A stretch of DNA of 64,000 bases from Anaerococcus degeneri. Its GTDB lineage: Bacteria > Bacillota > Clostridia > Tissierellales > Peptoniphilaceae. Shown here in pieces: positions 44,601-52,951 of this stretch. The position numbers and the translations under genes are program-made. The notes beneath the pieces were generated by a model. That model worked only from the letters and a program-made list of their open reading frames with translations, searched no databases and was not told the DNA's origin. The stretch spans positions 1 through 64,000 of the forward strand of contig NZ_JAGGLO010000003.1 of assembly GCF_017874475.1 (NCBI RefSeq), read 5' to 3'. Position 1 is the first letter of the stretch. Each line of letters begins with the position of its first letter.

Positions 44601-47600
44601 CACGGTTTCCGTTTATCACTTTTTCTTGTTTTATAATAGAATACTTTTCTATAATATCTTTTTTAGCTTCATCTGTTGTATCCTTATCTAGTTCAGCCTT
44701 GGCTCTTTCATCTAAATAATTAACCTTATACTCACGCCTCCTAAAAGGCCTATAAAAGAATTTGAAGACATTGTTTGGATTATCTATCATCTTATTTGGA
44801 TTATTAGGATCAGGGATTTTCTCTGGCCCAACCCTAAAGGTTTGGAAGTAAGAGTTGTTTAGTCCTACACGGTCATTGTATTCCTTGTATTTAGCGTAAA
44901 TATCTGAATCCTTATGCTTTTCAAATTCTTTAGGAGTAGCTAAGATATAATCAACATCCTGCTTATCACCGGTAGCCAATGCCATATGGTTAGCCCTTTG
45001 ATTTTCAAGAGTTATTTTTACAGGATTTTCATTCTTGCTAGTATCTAATCTATATTCCCTGTCTAAGAAATAATGTTCAACCTCAACATCGACCATTTGG
45101 TTTGGTACCCAAATTGCTTTTAGGTAGATTGGAGCTACAACGTCAGTGCCAAATGAATATAATTCTGGGACCTTATATTTTTCTCGATATGAATTATCCT
45201 GTTCGTTAGTATAGTTGCCATCATCATCTTTTTTATAATGGATTACTTCCCAACCTAGAAAGTCATATCCTTTCTTTTTTGGTTTTTGAGGTTCTACTAG
45301 CTTTTGTCTTTGGACGACAGTAAAGATTTGCTTATCGCCTTCGTCGTCTCCTTTTTTGGCGTAGGTGATTTCTTTCTCATCATCTATGTCACCTTCTTTT
45401 ATTTTTTTTCTTTCTGTGGTGACTTTTTCTTCAGAAATTTTAGGCAATATTCCTCCATCTGGATCAAAGGTCACCTTCCATTTATAGTCTGGCTCGTCCC
45501 ATATAGCATAGAGGTTGAGTGGGTGGTTAGGCATTTTTTCGCCCGGGTTTTCCCAAACCATCTTCTTACCAGCAGGGTCTAGAGCCCAGCCCTTAAATAC
45601 CATTTGGTCTGAAAGATTGTCCGGTCTTTTGACTCTTAAGTTCCCTTCATCATCTTTTTCTACTAAATCTGTAAGGCCTAATTTTTTTAAATTTTCTGGA
45701 TCATCCAATAAGTTGGCTGGATTTTCTTTTTTATATTCTTCGTTGCCTTCTAAATCAGGACTTAGAGCCTTTAGAGGAAACTCGTAGAAGGTTTGTAATT
45801 GGTTTGTTGAGTCAAACTCATTGTCGTCCTTAATTTTTGATGGGTCGTAGTTAAATCTTAGTGGATACTTATTACGAGTGTATTCAAATTTAAGGTAGCC
45901 ATTTGTTTCAAATCCGTCCCAGCCGTCAGGGTCGCCCCAGTCATCGGCATTATTAAAGAAGGCCTTAATAAATTTCATCTCACCTACAGGGCGTTCTCCA
46001 TACATGTCTGTATATGTCTTGGTAGGAAATGGAGTTACTTCTGCACGCTCTTCGTTTTTAGCATCTATTTCATCCGAATTAAGATAATCCGGTGTTTCAT
46101 TAAGTCTCTTACCGGTAAAGCCTTGAACCTGAGGATATTTAGGCGCATAAGTTTCAGAATTGGTATCTGCCTTATACCTGTATAGGTCGTAGCGGATAAT
46201 TGTTTCGTCTTTCTTGAAGCCGTCCATCCAAAAGTCCATGTGGTGAGGCATAGAGTCTTCAGCTTGTTTTATACCGAAGGATAGAGTTGTATAATCGGTC
46301 CAATCTAATTTTATGCTTGATCCATCACCCTTATCTATGTGCTTAGTATAGCCGCCCCTAGTATCGTATCCTTCCATGTCTAAGAATTGGTCGGCATTTA
46401 ATCTATAAGGAGGTGTGTCCAAGTGAGTAGGAAAAGCTGAATTACTATAGTTTGGTCCCCAGCCAAAGGATTGCATGCCTTCGCTAAAGCCCTTGGTTTG
46501 CATAGCGTCGTTTGGCCAGCCAAGCATTAGCTGGTTAAATCTTGCCTTGTAGTGGTAAAGATTGCCAGGACCGCCCTTCTTCACTACCTCGCCTTGAGCT
46601 TCGTCATATCCCCAAATTTCAGGATAAAAAGTGTTTTCAGCAGGTAGGGCATTGGACTTAGTAAAGTATAGGTCATAGACTTGTCTGTCATAGTAGATAT
46701 TGTAGACAGTCTTACCTGTTGCATCAACAGACTTAACTAGGCTTACATTTTTCGGATCCTTGTTTTGATCATGCGTTAAATCTTTGTTGTAAACAAAGAA
46801 CCTGTTTAAATAAAGATCTTTGCCACGATTAAATCTTGCGTTACCCCAAATCTTGGATAGACGTTTTTGGTCTAGGTCTGGAAAGACTAAGTCTTTTACA
46901 GGTTCATTATCGAGGTCTGGTCTCATACCTGTGGCTTGGTCTTTATATACATGAGTACCTATATAGTCGTACTCACCTGCGTGGTCTGCCTTTTCTGCCC
47001 AGAATTGGACAGCATAGTCTGCCTGTGGATTGTCCTTCCATACAGCTGTGAAGGTAAGGTTTCCTGCTGGCATAATCAAATTCGCATCAAGATCTTTGAT
47101 AGCGTCAGTTCCAACTTTAATTATTTCTTTTGCCTTAAAAGTTTTTCCATCCTTTGTTTTTAAATCTACAGATGGCTTCCAGCCTTGGAATTCGCCGCCT
47201 ACTTTTGTAGGAATATCTTCAACGGCAATTTTAGGAATTTCTTGTCCATAATAAAGGGTACGGGCTGGAAGTGGTGTTCCACCTTGTGTGTCAAAAACTA
47301 CATCAAAATGGGCACGGTTGTAGCGGTATTCTAAGATAAAATCCCTAGTATCTTCTGGAACTTGCATTTTTATAAATTCCGCTTCTGGCACAAAGCCTTT
47401 TCTTTGAGGATCTTTTTCTTCCAATGGAGTGACTTTCATAGTAGAACCGATGTAACCACTTTGAGTGGTAGAATATGCATTCTCTTCCTCTATACTTCCG
47501 TCTAGATTTGTGTATTTACTAAAGTCTTCTAGGGCTTGGAAGACGTGCTTTACTTTAAATTCAACTTTCTTGCCAGGATATTTAAATTCTTGCTTTTCTT

Positions 47601-48117
47601 CATACCTAAAGCCATCTTCTTCATTACCAGTATTCTTTTTATTATTTGCTGCATTTTTTATAATATCATAGTTAATTTTATAATCTTTGATTTCAGTTTC
47701 GCTAGTATCTTTTGGTTTATTGTAACCAGGAATGTCAGGTAAATTAATGGTTTTATTTACCTTAGCTTTTTCATCATCTGTTGCCTTTTCCCCAACACTT
47801 GCTATGTAAGGTTGGTAGTTTACTACATATTTCGGTTTTCCCTTATCATCTACTCCCCTTTCTACCAGATAGTCTGTATGCAAGGTATAGATGGCTGGTT
47901 GGTCTGGATTTTTTGTAAGTTTTTCTACCGTTTCTCCTTCTCCAGGTTTTACTGGTTTTACAGGAATATTAGATCCTAGTACAAGAGGGCAAGTCTTATC
48001 TTCGTTAGCTGTACTTGGCAAGGATCCATCCCCATCAGTTGCAAAAGCTGGGGCGATATTTGATGCCATCATAATTGTGGCTATCAAAAGTGCCATAAAT
48101 TTTCTCATTGTTTTCAT
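41626..48117 (-). CDS. Giant wall-anchored adhesin with CnaB repeats and an NPTTG sorting signal
   Basis: About 2163 residues from the ATG at 48117, with GGGAG upstream; a GTG at 48135 is possible but weaker. A signal peptide (MKTMRKFMALLIATIMMASN) is followed by AFA-TD as likely cleavage. InlB-type beta-repeat segments occur near residues 270, 880 and 1247. Cna-B-type domains occur near 1336, 1470, 1586, 1687, 1797 and 1917, each starting with a K-x-W segment such as VKKVWKGGTKPTTTIELW. These often form isopeptide bonds. A Pro/Glu/Thr-rich stalk (about 2020-2092) leads to NPTTG at 41736-41722, a hydrophobic segment and a charged tail. It is a surface adhesin of this sort in host-associated Peptoniphilaceae. 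No sortase is nearby. Confidence 0.9.
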   Translation of the reverse strand: MKTMRKFMALLIATIMMASNIAPAFATDGDGSLPSTANEDKTCPLVLGSNIPVKPVKPGEGETVEKLTKNPDQPAIYTLHTDYLVERGVDDKGKPKYVVNYQPYIASVGEKATDDEKAKVNKTINLPDIPGYNKPKDTSETEIKDYKINYDIIKNAANNKKNTGNEEDGFRYEEKQEFKYPGKKVEFKVKHVFQALEDFSKYTNLDGSIEEENAYSTTQSGYIGSTMKVTPLEEKDPQRKGFVPEAEFIKMQVPEDTRDFILEYRYNRAHFDVVFDTQGGTPLPARTLYYGQEIPKIAVEDIPTKVGGEFQGWKPSVDLKTKDGKTFKAKEIIKVGTDAIKDLDANLIMPAGNLTFTAVWKDNPQADYAVQFWAEKADHAGEYDYIGTHVYKDQATGMRPDLDNEPVKDLVFPDLDQKRLSKIWGNARFNRGKDLYLNRFFVYNKDLTHDQNKDPKNVSLVKSVDATGKTVYNIYYDRQVYDLYFTKSNALPAENTFYPEIWGYDEAQGEVVKKGGPGNLYHYKARFNQLMLGWPNDAMQTKGFSEGMQSFGWGPNYSNSAFPTHLDTPPYRLNADQFLDMEGYDTRGGYTKHIDKGDGSSIKLDWTDYTTLSFGIKQAEDSMPHHMDFWMDGFKKDETIIRYDLYRYKADTNSETYAPKYPQVQGFTGKRLNETPDYLNSDEIDAKNEERAEVTPFPTKTYTDMYGERPVGEMKFIKAFFNNADDWGDPDGWDGFETNGYLKFEYTRNKYPLRFNYDPSKIKDDNEFDSTNQLQTFYEFPLKALSPDLEGNEEYKKENPANLLDDPENLKKLGLTDLVEKDDEGNLRVKRPDNLSDQMVFKGWALDPAGKKMVWENPGEKMPNHPLNLYAIWDEPDYKWKVTFDPDGGILPKISEEKVTTERKKIKEGDIDDEKEITYAKKGDDEGDKQIFTVVQRQKLVEPQKPKKKGYDFLGWEVIHYKKDDDGNYTNEQDNSYREKYKVPELYSFGTDVVAPIYLKAIWVPNQMVDVEVEHYFLDREYRLDTSKNENPVKITLENQRANHMALATGDKQDVDYILATPKEFEKHKDSDIYAKYKEYNDRVGLNNSYFQTFRVGPEKIPDPNNPNKMIDNPNNVFKFFYRPFRRREYKVNYLDERAKAELDKDTTDEAKKDIIEKYSIIKQEKVINGNRDYDARNYKKIPGWVLAEGEKPQQQLVFDVNEETNEFLGINKTGKKEITFYYRDVRLIRVPDGDTSKTPKGYVRVTFKAGENGKLEEGGKAKTVHYDVVKGLKFSNIPVPDTNNSDKTGVKIVPDEGYQFVGWERKEDQSKGLLGKDQGVCDNYTFVAKFEKPQGKFTIKKVLENQPVEKQSTMTRMAVPAPLKFKFKVTGPKINGSKNNEPTEYTEEFELVAGETKVLENLFDGDYKVEEIENHGYTPYYIEGDYDKTSSKLSADPIKVKLEKTDNKKDYEKTLTVVNKNVKPGETETPNKNIIDITVKKVWKGGTKPTTTIELWRKGYKAEYKEDLSDEEKSKALIDEKVGEFTTTPEGDNEQSQTFKDLPKHDPSGREFTYYAMEPNVPTNYESKYSDDKLTITNKYTSPKIDVIGEKKWVGVPDNETRPTVKLELWRKTSEKNQGEKVVNTTDLDSDNKANFGKQYKTDENGVDYIYFVKEVDESGNKFSHQNYSSKEDGLIVTNTYGVAKKDITATKVWKGDLEKGETRPTIYFKLYRKIKGGDAQEVQGQEIKKLEDITEVTWKDQDIADDNGNEYTYSVKEVDVKGNKYVPEGYTATYSKDGLTVTNTKNKEVTPTPESKKITVKATKIWQGGPEEDHGQVDLQLIRKSSKPDSEEEVVKDSITIDPDVVTQIGENLPLKDKDNYPYTYKLVEVGVGLDHIFERNGNKYLSTVKKDIDNSTDNTLIFKVENACQKPQDPNNIVAYKKWVNVPNNITKPNVFFQLQRNIDGEVPHDVEGQRIEVGNVVNQDGFIEVNFGEQDEKDEKGNKYTYSVRELDINGNPFDNLDYETTVDGLYVVNTYKTKDPVPEPEPTPTPEPEPTPTPTPEPDPIIPGEDNPEEPEEPDKPEEPDKPETPEKPEEKIPEKPEKEIPPVKTDTKKKSDQTGTKFVKKMEQTGTKIVSNVKNFLNPTTGIISNYELYIGLMAASSVGLFFTRDKKNEDEE

Positions 48118-48189
48118 ATTCGTCTCCCTTTTCACATATTTCTTTATCTATCTACTTTAACAGTTTAGGTTACTAATTGTTACAACCTT

Positions 48190-48195
48190 ATTATA
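48190..48195 (-). promoter_or_regulatory. Candidate -10 box for the giant adhesin gene
   Basis: Minus-strand TATAAT (48195-48190) with a preceding TGTTA. The -35 position 17 bases upstream is TTTCAT, a poor match. The gap 48118-48330 otherwise shows a -10 box for the plus-strand MoxR gene (TATAAT, 48309-48314) and nothing else I can name. Confidence 0.45.
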
Positions 48196-48330
48196 TAACA
48201 AATCTATGGTAAATGAAAGCTCATTTGTATATATTTACACTATTATCGGCCTTGGACGAATTGTTTTTTGCCTTCATTTTAATTTCGTGATATTTTTCCT
48301 GCCTATTGTATAATAAATCCGAGGTGAATT

Positions 48331-49236
48331 ATGATTAATTATTTAAAAGACCAGGGCATTAATGAGAATTTGATTGCCCTTTTAGAAGAATATAGACAAA
48401 AAAATGGACTTGATAATAACGATAGGGTTATCAAGCCTGAGTATAAATACTATGGGAAAGATGTCTTAGAACAGGCTATCGCTGCCCTTCTTGCCGGGAA
48501 GAATATCCTCCTTACAGGGGCCAAGGCGACTGGAAAAAACGTCCTTGCTTCAAACCTTTCCTATCTTTTTAAAAGGCCAACTTACAATGTTTCCTTCCAT
48601 GTTAATACCGATTTTGCTTCCCTAATAGGAGCTGACACTTTCAAAAATGGCGAGGTGACTTTTAGGAAAGGTCCGATTTACGAAGCTGCTATTAATGGTG
48701 GTTTTGCGATTTTAGATGAGATAAATATGGCAAAAAACGAGGCGATTTCTGTCCTCCACGCAAGCCTTGACCACAGGAGGATTATTGATATTTCTGGATT
48801 TGATAAGATAAACTTAGATCCAAATACCAGATTTATTGGAACTATGAACTACGGTTATGTCGGCACTCGTGAGCTTAACGAGGCTCTTGCATCAAGGTTT
48901 ATGATTATAAATGTGCCAAATATTACCAAGGCCAATCTTGATTTGCTCCTTAAGGATAATTTCCCAACCCTCAAGGAAAAATACAGGAAGGCCTTGATTG
49001 ATATGTTTATCTCCCTACAGATGAAGAGCGAAAACAACGAGATTTCAACAAAATCTGTTGACCTTAGGGGCTTAATCGGGGCTATTGAGACTATGAAAAT
49101 CGGCCTTAATCCATTTGACGCTATCAAAATGGGTCTGGTGAATAAGTCTTTTGACCAATTTGAAAGAGACCTTGTCCTTGATTTAATAAAGACAAAAATA
49201 CCTGAAAAAATAGACGAGAGTGTCTTTGATGAGTGA
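48331..49236 (+). CDS. MoxR-type AAA+ ATPase
   Basis: The 301-residue AAA+ ATPase (AAA_5-like) has the Walker A segment LLTGAKATGKNVLASNL, where the usual Thr/Ser after Lys is Asn. Walker B is GFAILDEINMAKNEAISVL, and the sensor-1 region is TRFIGTMNYGYVGTRELNE. Proteins of this type chaperone VWA partners and metal-centre or surface-complex assembly. The adjacent VWA gene overlaps by 8 bases, so they form a MoxR-VWA pair. A -10 box (48309-48314) and the site GAGGTG precede the ATG. The Asn change at Walker A may lower ATP turnover. Confidence 0.88.
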   Translation: MINYLKDQGINENLIALLEEYRQKNGLDNNDRVIKPEYKYYGKDVLEQAIAALLAGKNILLTGAKATGKNVLASNLSYLFKRPTYNVSFHVNTDFASLIGADTFKNGEVTFRKGPIYEAAINGGFAILDEINMAKNEAISVLHASLDHRRIIDISGFDKINLDPNTRFIGTMNYGYVGTRELNEALASRFMIINVPNITKANLDLLLKDNFPTLKEKYRKALIDMFISLQMKSENNEISTKSVDLRGLIGAIETMKIGLNPFDAIKMGLVNKSFDQFERDLVLDLIKTKIPEKIDESVFDE

Positions 49237-50959
49237 GAATTTTGATAAGATAAGAGAATATAATATCATCTGGGATTTTGCGGAAAAATATGACTTTCTT
49301 CCCCAAAAATCCTATCCCATGGACCAAGTTTATAAAAATATGACCAGGGGTTTTGTAATCAAGACCTTTGATTTTGATGTTTTGGATTCATACTTTGACT
49401 ATTTGAGAGCTGAAAGTCCCTTTTTCCCAGAATTTTCCTTCATTGCCAATCTCTTGATGGAAGACATTGCCTACAAGACCTTGGATAAGGACAATCTAGT
49501 TATCGAATCTTTGAGGAAGGACTATGCTAAAAAAGCCCTTCGCAAATACAATTTCCACGAGGCAGACAACCTAAAAGAGCAAATCGAAAAGGCCTATTAT
49601 GGACAAGTCCTAGGTAAGCCCATCACTGAAGGCCCATTTTTTAGGACAATTTACAGGGATATTTTTAAGATTTACGAACTTGATACAGGCAAACTCATTG
49701 AGAAATTAAACCAAGTTTTTAAGACCTATTTCACTTTTGAAAAGTCCAGGGAAAATGAATCTCTCCTCAAGGAGATGATTAAGGATAAAAAGCCTAAGGA
49801 TTTTAAAAATTCAAAAAAGGATGCCAAAGACTTTGACTTTTCTGATGACTTTATAAAAGACCAATTTAATATTGGTTCGGCAGAGTTTACGGGAAATATT
49901 TATCTGGAAGAAAAAAACAAGGACATGGACAGGCACCTTATCCTATTGAATGCTGACAAAGAAGGCTACCACGGGAGTGATGAATTTATTGAAGACTTTT
50001 ATGGCAAGTCGGTTTTTCCGGAAATGAGGGTCAAGTCCCTTGAGAAAAAACTCGCAACTGGGGTCCATTCTGGGAAATTTTTGTATTTTACCAAGGGAGT
50101 TTACACAGATAGCCCAAATGCCAAGTTTTATAAGAAAAACAGGGATGAGGTTTTTGAGAAAAATAAAGATTACATTGAGAAAAATCTCGCCATAAACAAT
50201 CGTTCCATCAAGGAGCTTGCTCAGACAATAAAAAATTCTATAGCAAATTACGAGGATTTTTCTGAAGTCTCCAAGGCCTACGGGATTGTTGATTCTACAA
50301 AGGCTTGGAAGGCCAGCGTCCTTAAGGATTTTAATATTTTTGATAATGTAGAAAACGACGACGTTTCTACTTTTAAGGTCGATTTGCTTTTGGATTCTTC
50401 TGCCAGCCAGAGAAACAGGCAGGAAATTATAGCCAACCAAGCCTACATCATAGAAAATGCCATGGATGAGGTGGGCATCCCTATTAGGGTAATGTCCTTT
50501 TCGACCCTTCGTGACCACACAGTTTTCAATCTCTTTAGGGATTACAATGAAAAACACAACAACAAGGAGATTTTCAAATATTTCGCCTCTGGATCAAACA
50601 GGGATGGCCTTGCCTTTAAGGTTTTAAATGAACTAATTGACAAGACTAAGGAAAATGAAAAGCACATTGTAATCATCCTTTCAGACGGCAGGCCAAATGA
50701 CGAAAAGGCCAATATAAATACGGTCAAACTCCTTGAGAAGGAACAGTATATCGGAGATGTGGCTGTGAAAGATACGGCTAAGGAAATCAGGAATATAAAA
50801 AACGAGGAAATTTCTGTGTTGGGCGTCTTTACTGGCGAAGACGAAGATATAGAAAATGGCAAACTAATTTATGGGGCAGATTTTTGTAGGATAAGTAGCC
50901 TTGAAAACTTCTCCAAAATTGTTTCAATTTTTATGAAAAATACTATTATGAAAATTTAA
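49229..50959 (+). CDS. VWA-domain protein, partner of the MoxR-type ATPase
   Basis: About 576 residues from the ATG at 49229, which overlaps the upstream stop; an upstream GTG (49220) is less likely. The C-terminal VWA domain begins STFKVDLLLDSSASQRNRQE, where DSSAS is the metal-ion-dependent adhesion motif. Further motif residues appear in the FSTLRDHTVF and ILSDGRPNDEKANIN segments. The N-terminal 380 residues are helical and highly charged, with no recognised domain. There is no signal peptide or membrane segment, so it is cytoplasmic. Pairs like this occur in many lineages, but the assembled substrate is unknown here. Confidence 0.85.
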   Translation: MSENFDKIREYNIIWDFAEKYDFLPQKSYPMDQVYKNMTRGFVIKTFDFDVLDSYFDYLRAESPFFPEFSFIANLLMEDIAYKTLDKDNLVIESLRKDYAKKALRKYNFHEADNLKEQIEKAYYGQVLGKPITEGPFFRTIYRDIFKIYELDTGKLIEKLNQVFKTYFTFEKSRENESLLKEMIKDKKPKDFKNSKKDAKDFDFSDDFIKDQFNIGSAEFTGNIYLEEKNKDMDRHLILLNADKEGYHGSDEFIEDFYGKSVFPEMRVKSLEKKLATGVHSGKFLYFTKGVYTDSPNAKFYKKNRDEVFEKNKDYIEKNLAINNRSIKELAQTIKNSIANYEDFSEVSKAYGIVDSTKAWKASVLKDFNIFDNVENDDVSTFKVDLLLDSSASQRNRQEIIANQAYIIENAMDEVGIPIRVMSFSTLRDHTVFNLFRDYNEKHNNKEIFKYFASGSNRDGLAFKVLNELIDKTKENEKHIVIILSDGRPNDEKANINTVKLLEKEQYIGDVAVKDTAKEIRNIKNEEISVLGVFTGEDEDIENGKLIYGADFCRISSLENFSKIVSIFMKNTIMKI

Positions 50960-50960
50960 A

Positions 50961-51004
50961 AAGATGGCAAACTTGAGCTAAAAGCTTAAGAGCCATCTTT
51001 TTTG
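50961..51004 (+). terminator. Terminator after the MoxR-VWA operon
   Basis: Hairpin AAGATGGC(AA)ACTTGAGCT / AGCTTAAGAGCCATCTT with a short loop, followed by TTTT. It begins 2 bases after the VWA stop. Confidence 0.85.
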
Positions 51005-51026
51005 TTTATTAAAAAATCTCTTATTT

Positions 51027-51223
51027 ATGAGATTCCTCGTCGAGTTCTCCGAACTCTCTGTCGGAACGACCTCTGTAACATCGAACCTTTCAGCGCCGTC
51101 CCGAACGACGCTTCAGCGGAGGAGGGCCCTTATAAAGCAAAGACCAGCACATAAGCAGACATACTCTCCAGTCATGGAGTGTACCCCGAGCGAAGTCGAG
51201 GGGGCTGAAGTGAGGAATCTCAT
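51027..51223. repeat. Dispersed inverted-repeat element, copy B
   Basis: The 197-base sequence starts ATGAGATTCCTCGTCGA and ends GGAATCTCAT, so its ends ATGAGATT and AATCTCAT are exact inverted complements. The left 17 bases equal those of copy A (37209-37292). The centre is GC-richer than the surroundings (for example CGCCGTCCCGAACGACGCTT), unlike the AT-rich chromosome. No transposase is encoded. It lies between two convergent genes with their own terminators, so it disrupts nothing. Confidence 0.7.
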
Positions 51224-51275
51224 AAACTAGGGTCCTTTCTTATCATAAATCGGAATATTCCTTAGTGATATTTTT

Positions 51276-51314
51276 AAAAAATAAAGATGGCAAGATTTTA
51301 TGCCATCTTTTTAG
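51276..51314 (-). terminator. Terminator after murJ
   Basis: Minus-strand stem AAAGATGGCA / TGCCATCTTT with an 8-base loop, followed by T-rich sequence (TATTTTTTA). It overlaps the last bases of the murJ-type gene. With the hairpin at 50961-51004 it faces the same gap and shares the GATGGC stem sequence. Confidence 0.8.
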
Positions 51315-52882
51315 TACCTATTTTTTCTTTTTCTCTTTGCTACCCTCTTTGATTCTCCTTTTTTGTCAAAAAACTTGTGGTAGACTTGGTTAACTAGGTC
51401 CATGACTTCTGGAATCCTAGCTAGTAAAATTAGCAAAATATAAACAAAGCCTGCCACAATAATAGCTACGAAAAGGGCGATTATATGGCTGATTTTGCCT
51501 GCAAGCATGGTGTAAGTTACATCTGCCAAAAAGGCCATAAGACCTGTTGCAAGGGCAATTTTCCCTAGGGAAATTAAAGTTGATTTGAAATTAAAGGACC
51601 CAAAATTGTCCCTGAACTTATAAATCATCATCATTGACCCAATAGCAGTTGAGACAACTGTCGCATAGGCTAGACCCTTGATGTCAAAATACTTGATCAA
51701 AACAAAGTTTAAAATAATATTTAAGACTTGTTGGATCACAACGATAATAACAGGTGTTTTGCTATCGCCAACCGCATAAAATCCCCTATCCACAACATCT
51801 GTTATGGATTGGAAAATGATATAAGGGGCATAGGCTGACAATAGACTTGCAACGATGATTGTATCTTCGCTTGTGAAGGCCCTTCTTTCAAAAACTAGCT
51901 CGATTATTGGCCCTGAGAGGACCATCATGCCAATGGTTGCAGGAATTACAAGGCTCATGGATGTGACAACAGCAGATGAGATTGATGATTTCATCTTACT
52001 TATCTCTCCCGCCTGGCCCAGGTGGGCAATTTTTGGGAAAATCGCTGTTGTTACAGAAACTGTAATTACCCCTGTGATTAGGGTGAGCATGGTTTTTGAA
52101 TAAAACAATTTTGAAATGGCAGCCTTTCCGAAAAAGTAAGACGCCATGGAGTTGTCTGCTATTATAGAAAGTTCGCCAGCGGCAGATGAGATAATTATTG
52201 GCACTGCCACAATCATCAGGCTTTTGACATACTTGTTGTGGATGTCTACAATTCTTTTGTGTTCGTAGCCTGCAAGTCTTACCGCCTTTGGAAATAAGAT
52301 ATATTGCAAAACATTTCCCAAAAGAGCTCCTACAATCAACAAATAAGGATTGCCTGTGATACCTGTGAGGACTGTGAAAATTATAATGACAATATTCATC
52401 AAGATTCCTGTAATGGCAGGATCAAAGAAATTGCCCTTGAGGTTTAAATAGCCCCTGAAAATCGCAGAATAAAGATAGGCAAAGACTGCAAACATCATTA
52501 TTCTTGTGTAGTTTGTCGCAAGGTCTAGCCATTCCCCTTCAAGGTCGGGGCTTAGAATTTTAGAAAATGGCCTTGCAAAAACAATACCAAAGATTACCGC
52601 ACCAAGGGCAAAGCGCATCAAAATATTAAATACATTTGAAGTAAATTCCTCTGCGGCTTCCTCGCCCTCTTCATTTTTTGCTTTGTTATATATAGGTATA
52701 AAACCTGAGATAATACCCATTGCCACGAAGTTTGACACAACTACAGGCAGGGTGTTGGCTGTTGTATATACACTTTTTAGATCACCTGCTCCAATGTAAT
52801 AAGCCATCACACCTTCTCTTAAAAATCCGAAGACCTTTGAGATGATGGTTATTATCATGAGCATCAAAGTAGTTTGACCCAT
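51311..52882 (-). CDS. murJ: MurJ-type lipid II flippase
   Basis: The 523-residue membrane protein has about 14 hydrophobic segments and the MviN/MurJ pattern. It begins QTTLMLMIITIISKVFGFLR followed by EGVMAYYIGAG, and includes GFIPIYNKAKNEEGEEAAEE and ITVSVTTAIFPKIAHLGQ. MurJ moves lipid II across the membrane for peptidoglycan synthesis. The C-terminal tail is basic (RVAKRKRKNRY). It stands alone between the repeat element and the ABC pair. Other MurJ-family members can carry different polyprenyl-linked cargo, but none is indicated here. Confidence 0.92.
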   Translation of the reverse strand: MGQTTLMLMIITIISKVFGFLREGVMAYYIGAGDLKSVYTTANTLPVVVSNFVAMGIISGFIPIYNKAKNEEGEEAAEEFTSNVFNILMRFALGAVIFGIVFARPFSKILSPDLEGEWLDLATNYTRIMMFAVFAYLYSAIFRGYLNLKGNFFDPAITGILMNIVIIIFTVLTGITGNPYLLIVGALLGNVLQYILFPKAVRLAGYEHKRIVDIHNKYVKSLMIVAVPIIISSAAGELSIIADNSMASYFFGKAAISKLFYSKTMLTLITGVITVSVTTAIFPKIAHLGQAGEISKMKSSISSAVVTSMSLVIPATIGMMVLSGPIIELVFERRAFTSEDTIIVASLLSAYAPYIIFQSITDVVDRGFYAVGDSKTPVIIVVIQQVLNIILNFVLIKYFDIKGLAYATVVSTAIGSMMMIYKFRDNFGSFNFKSTLISLGKIALATGLMAFLADVTYTMLAGKISHIIALFVAIIVAGFVYILLILLARIPEVMDLVNQVYHKFFDKKGESKRVAKRKRKNRY

Positions 52883-52951
52883 AAATTTCCTCTCTTATAA
52901 TGACTTTCCTATATTATATCTAAAAAAGGTCGCATTTACAAATATAGGGTT

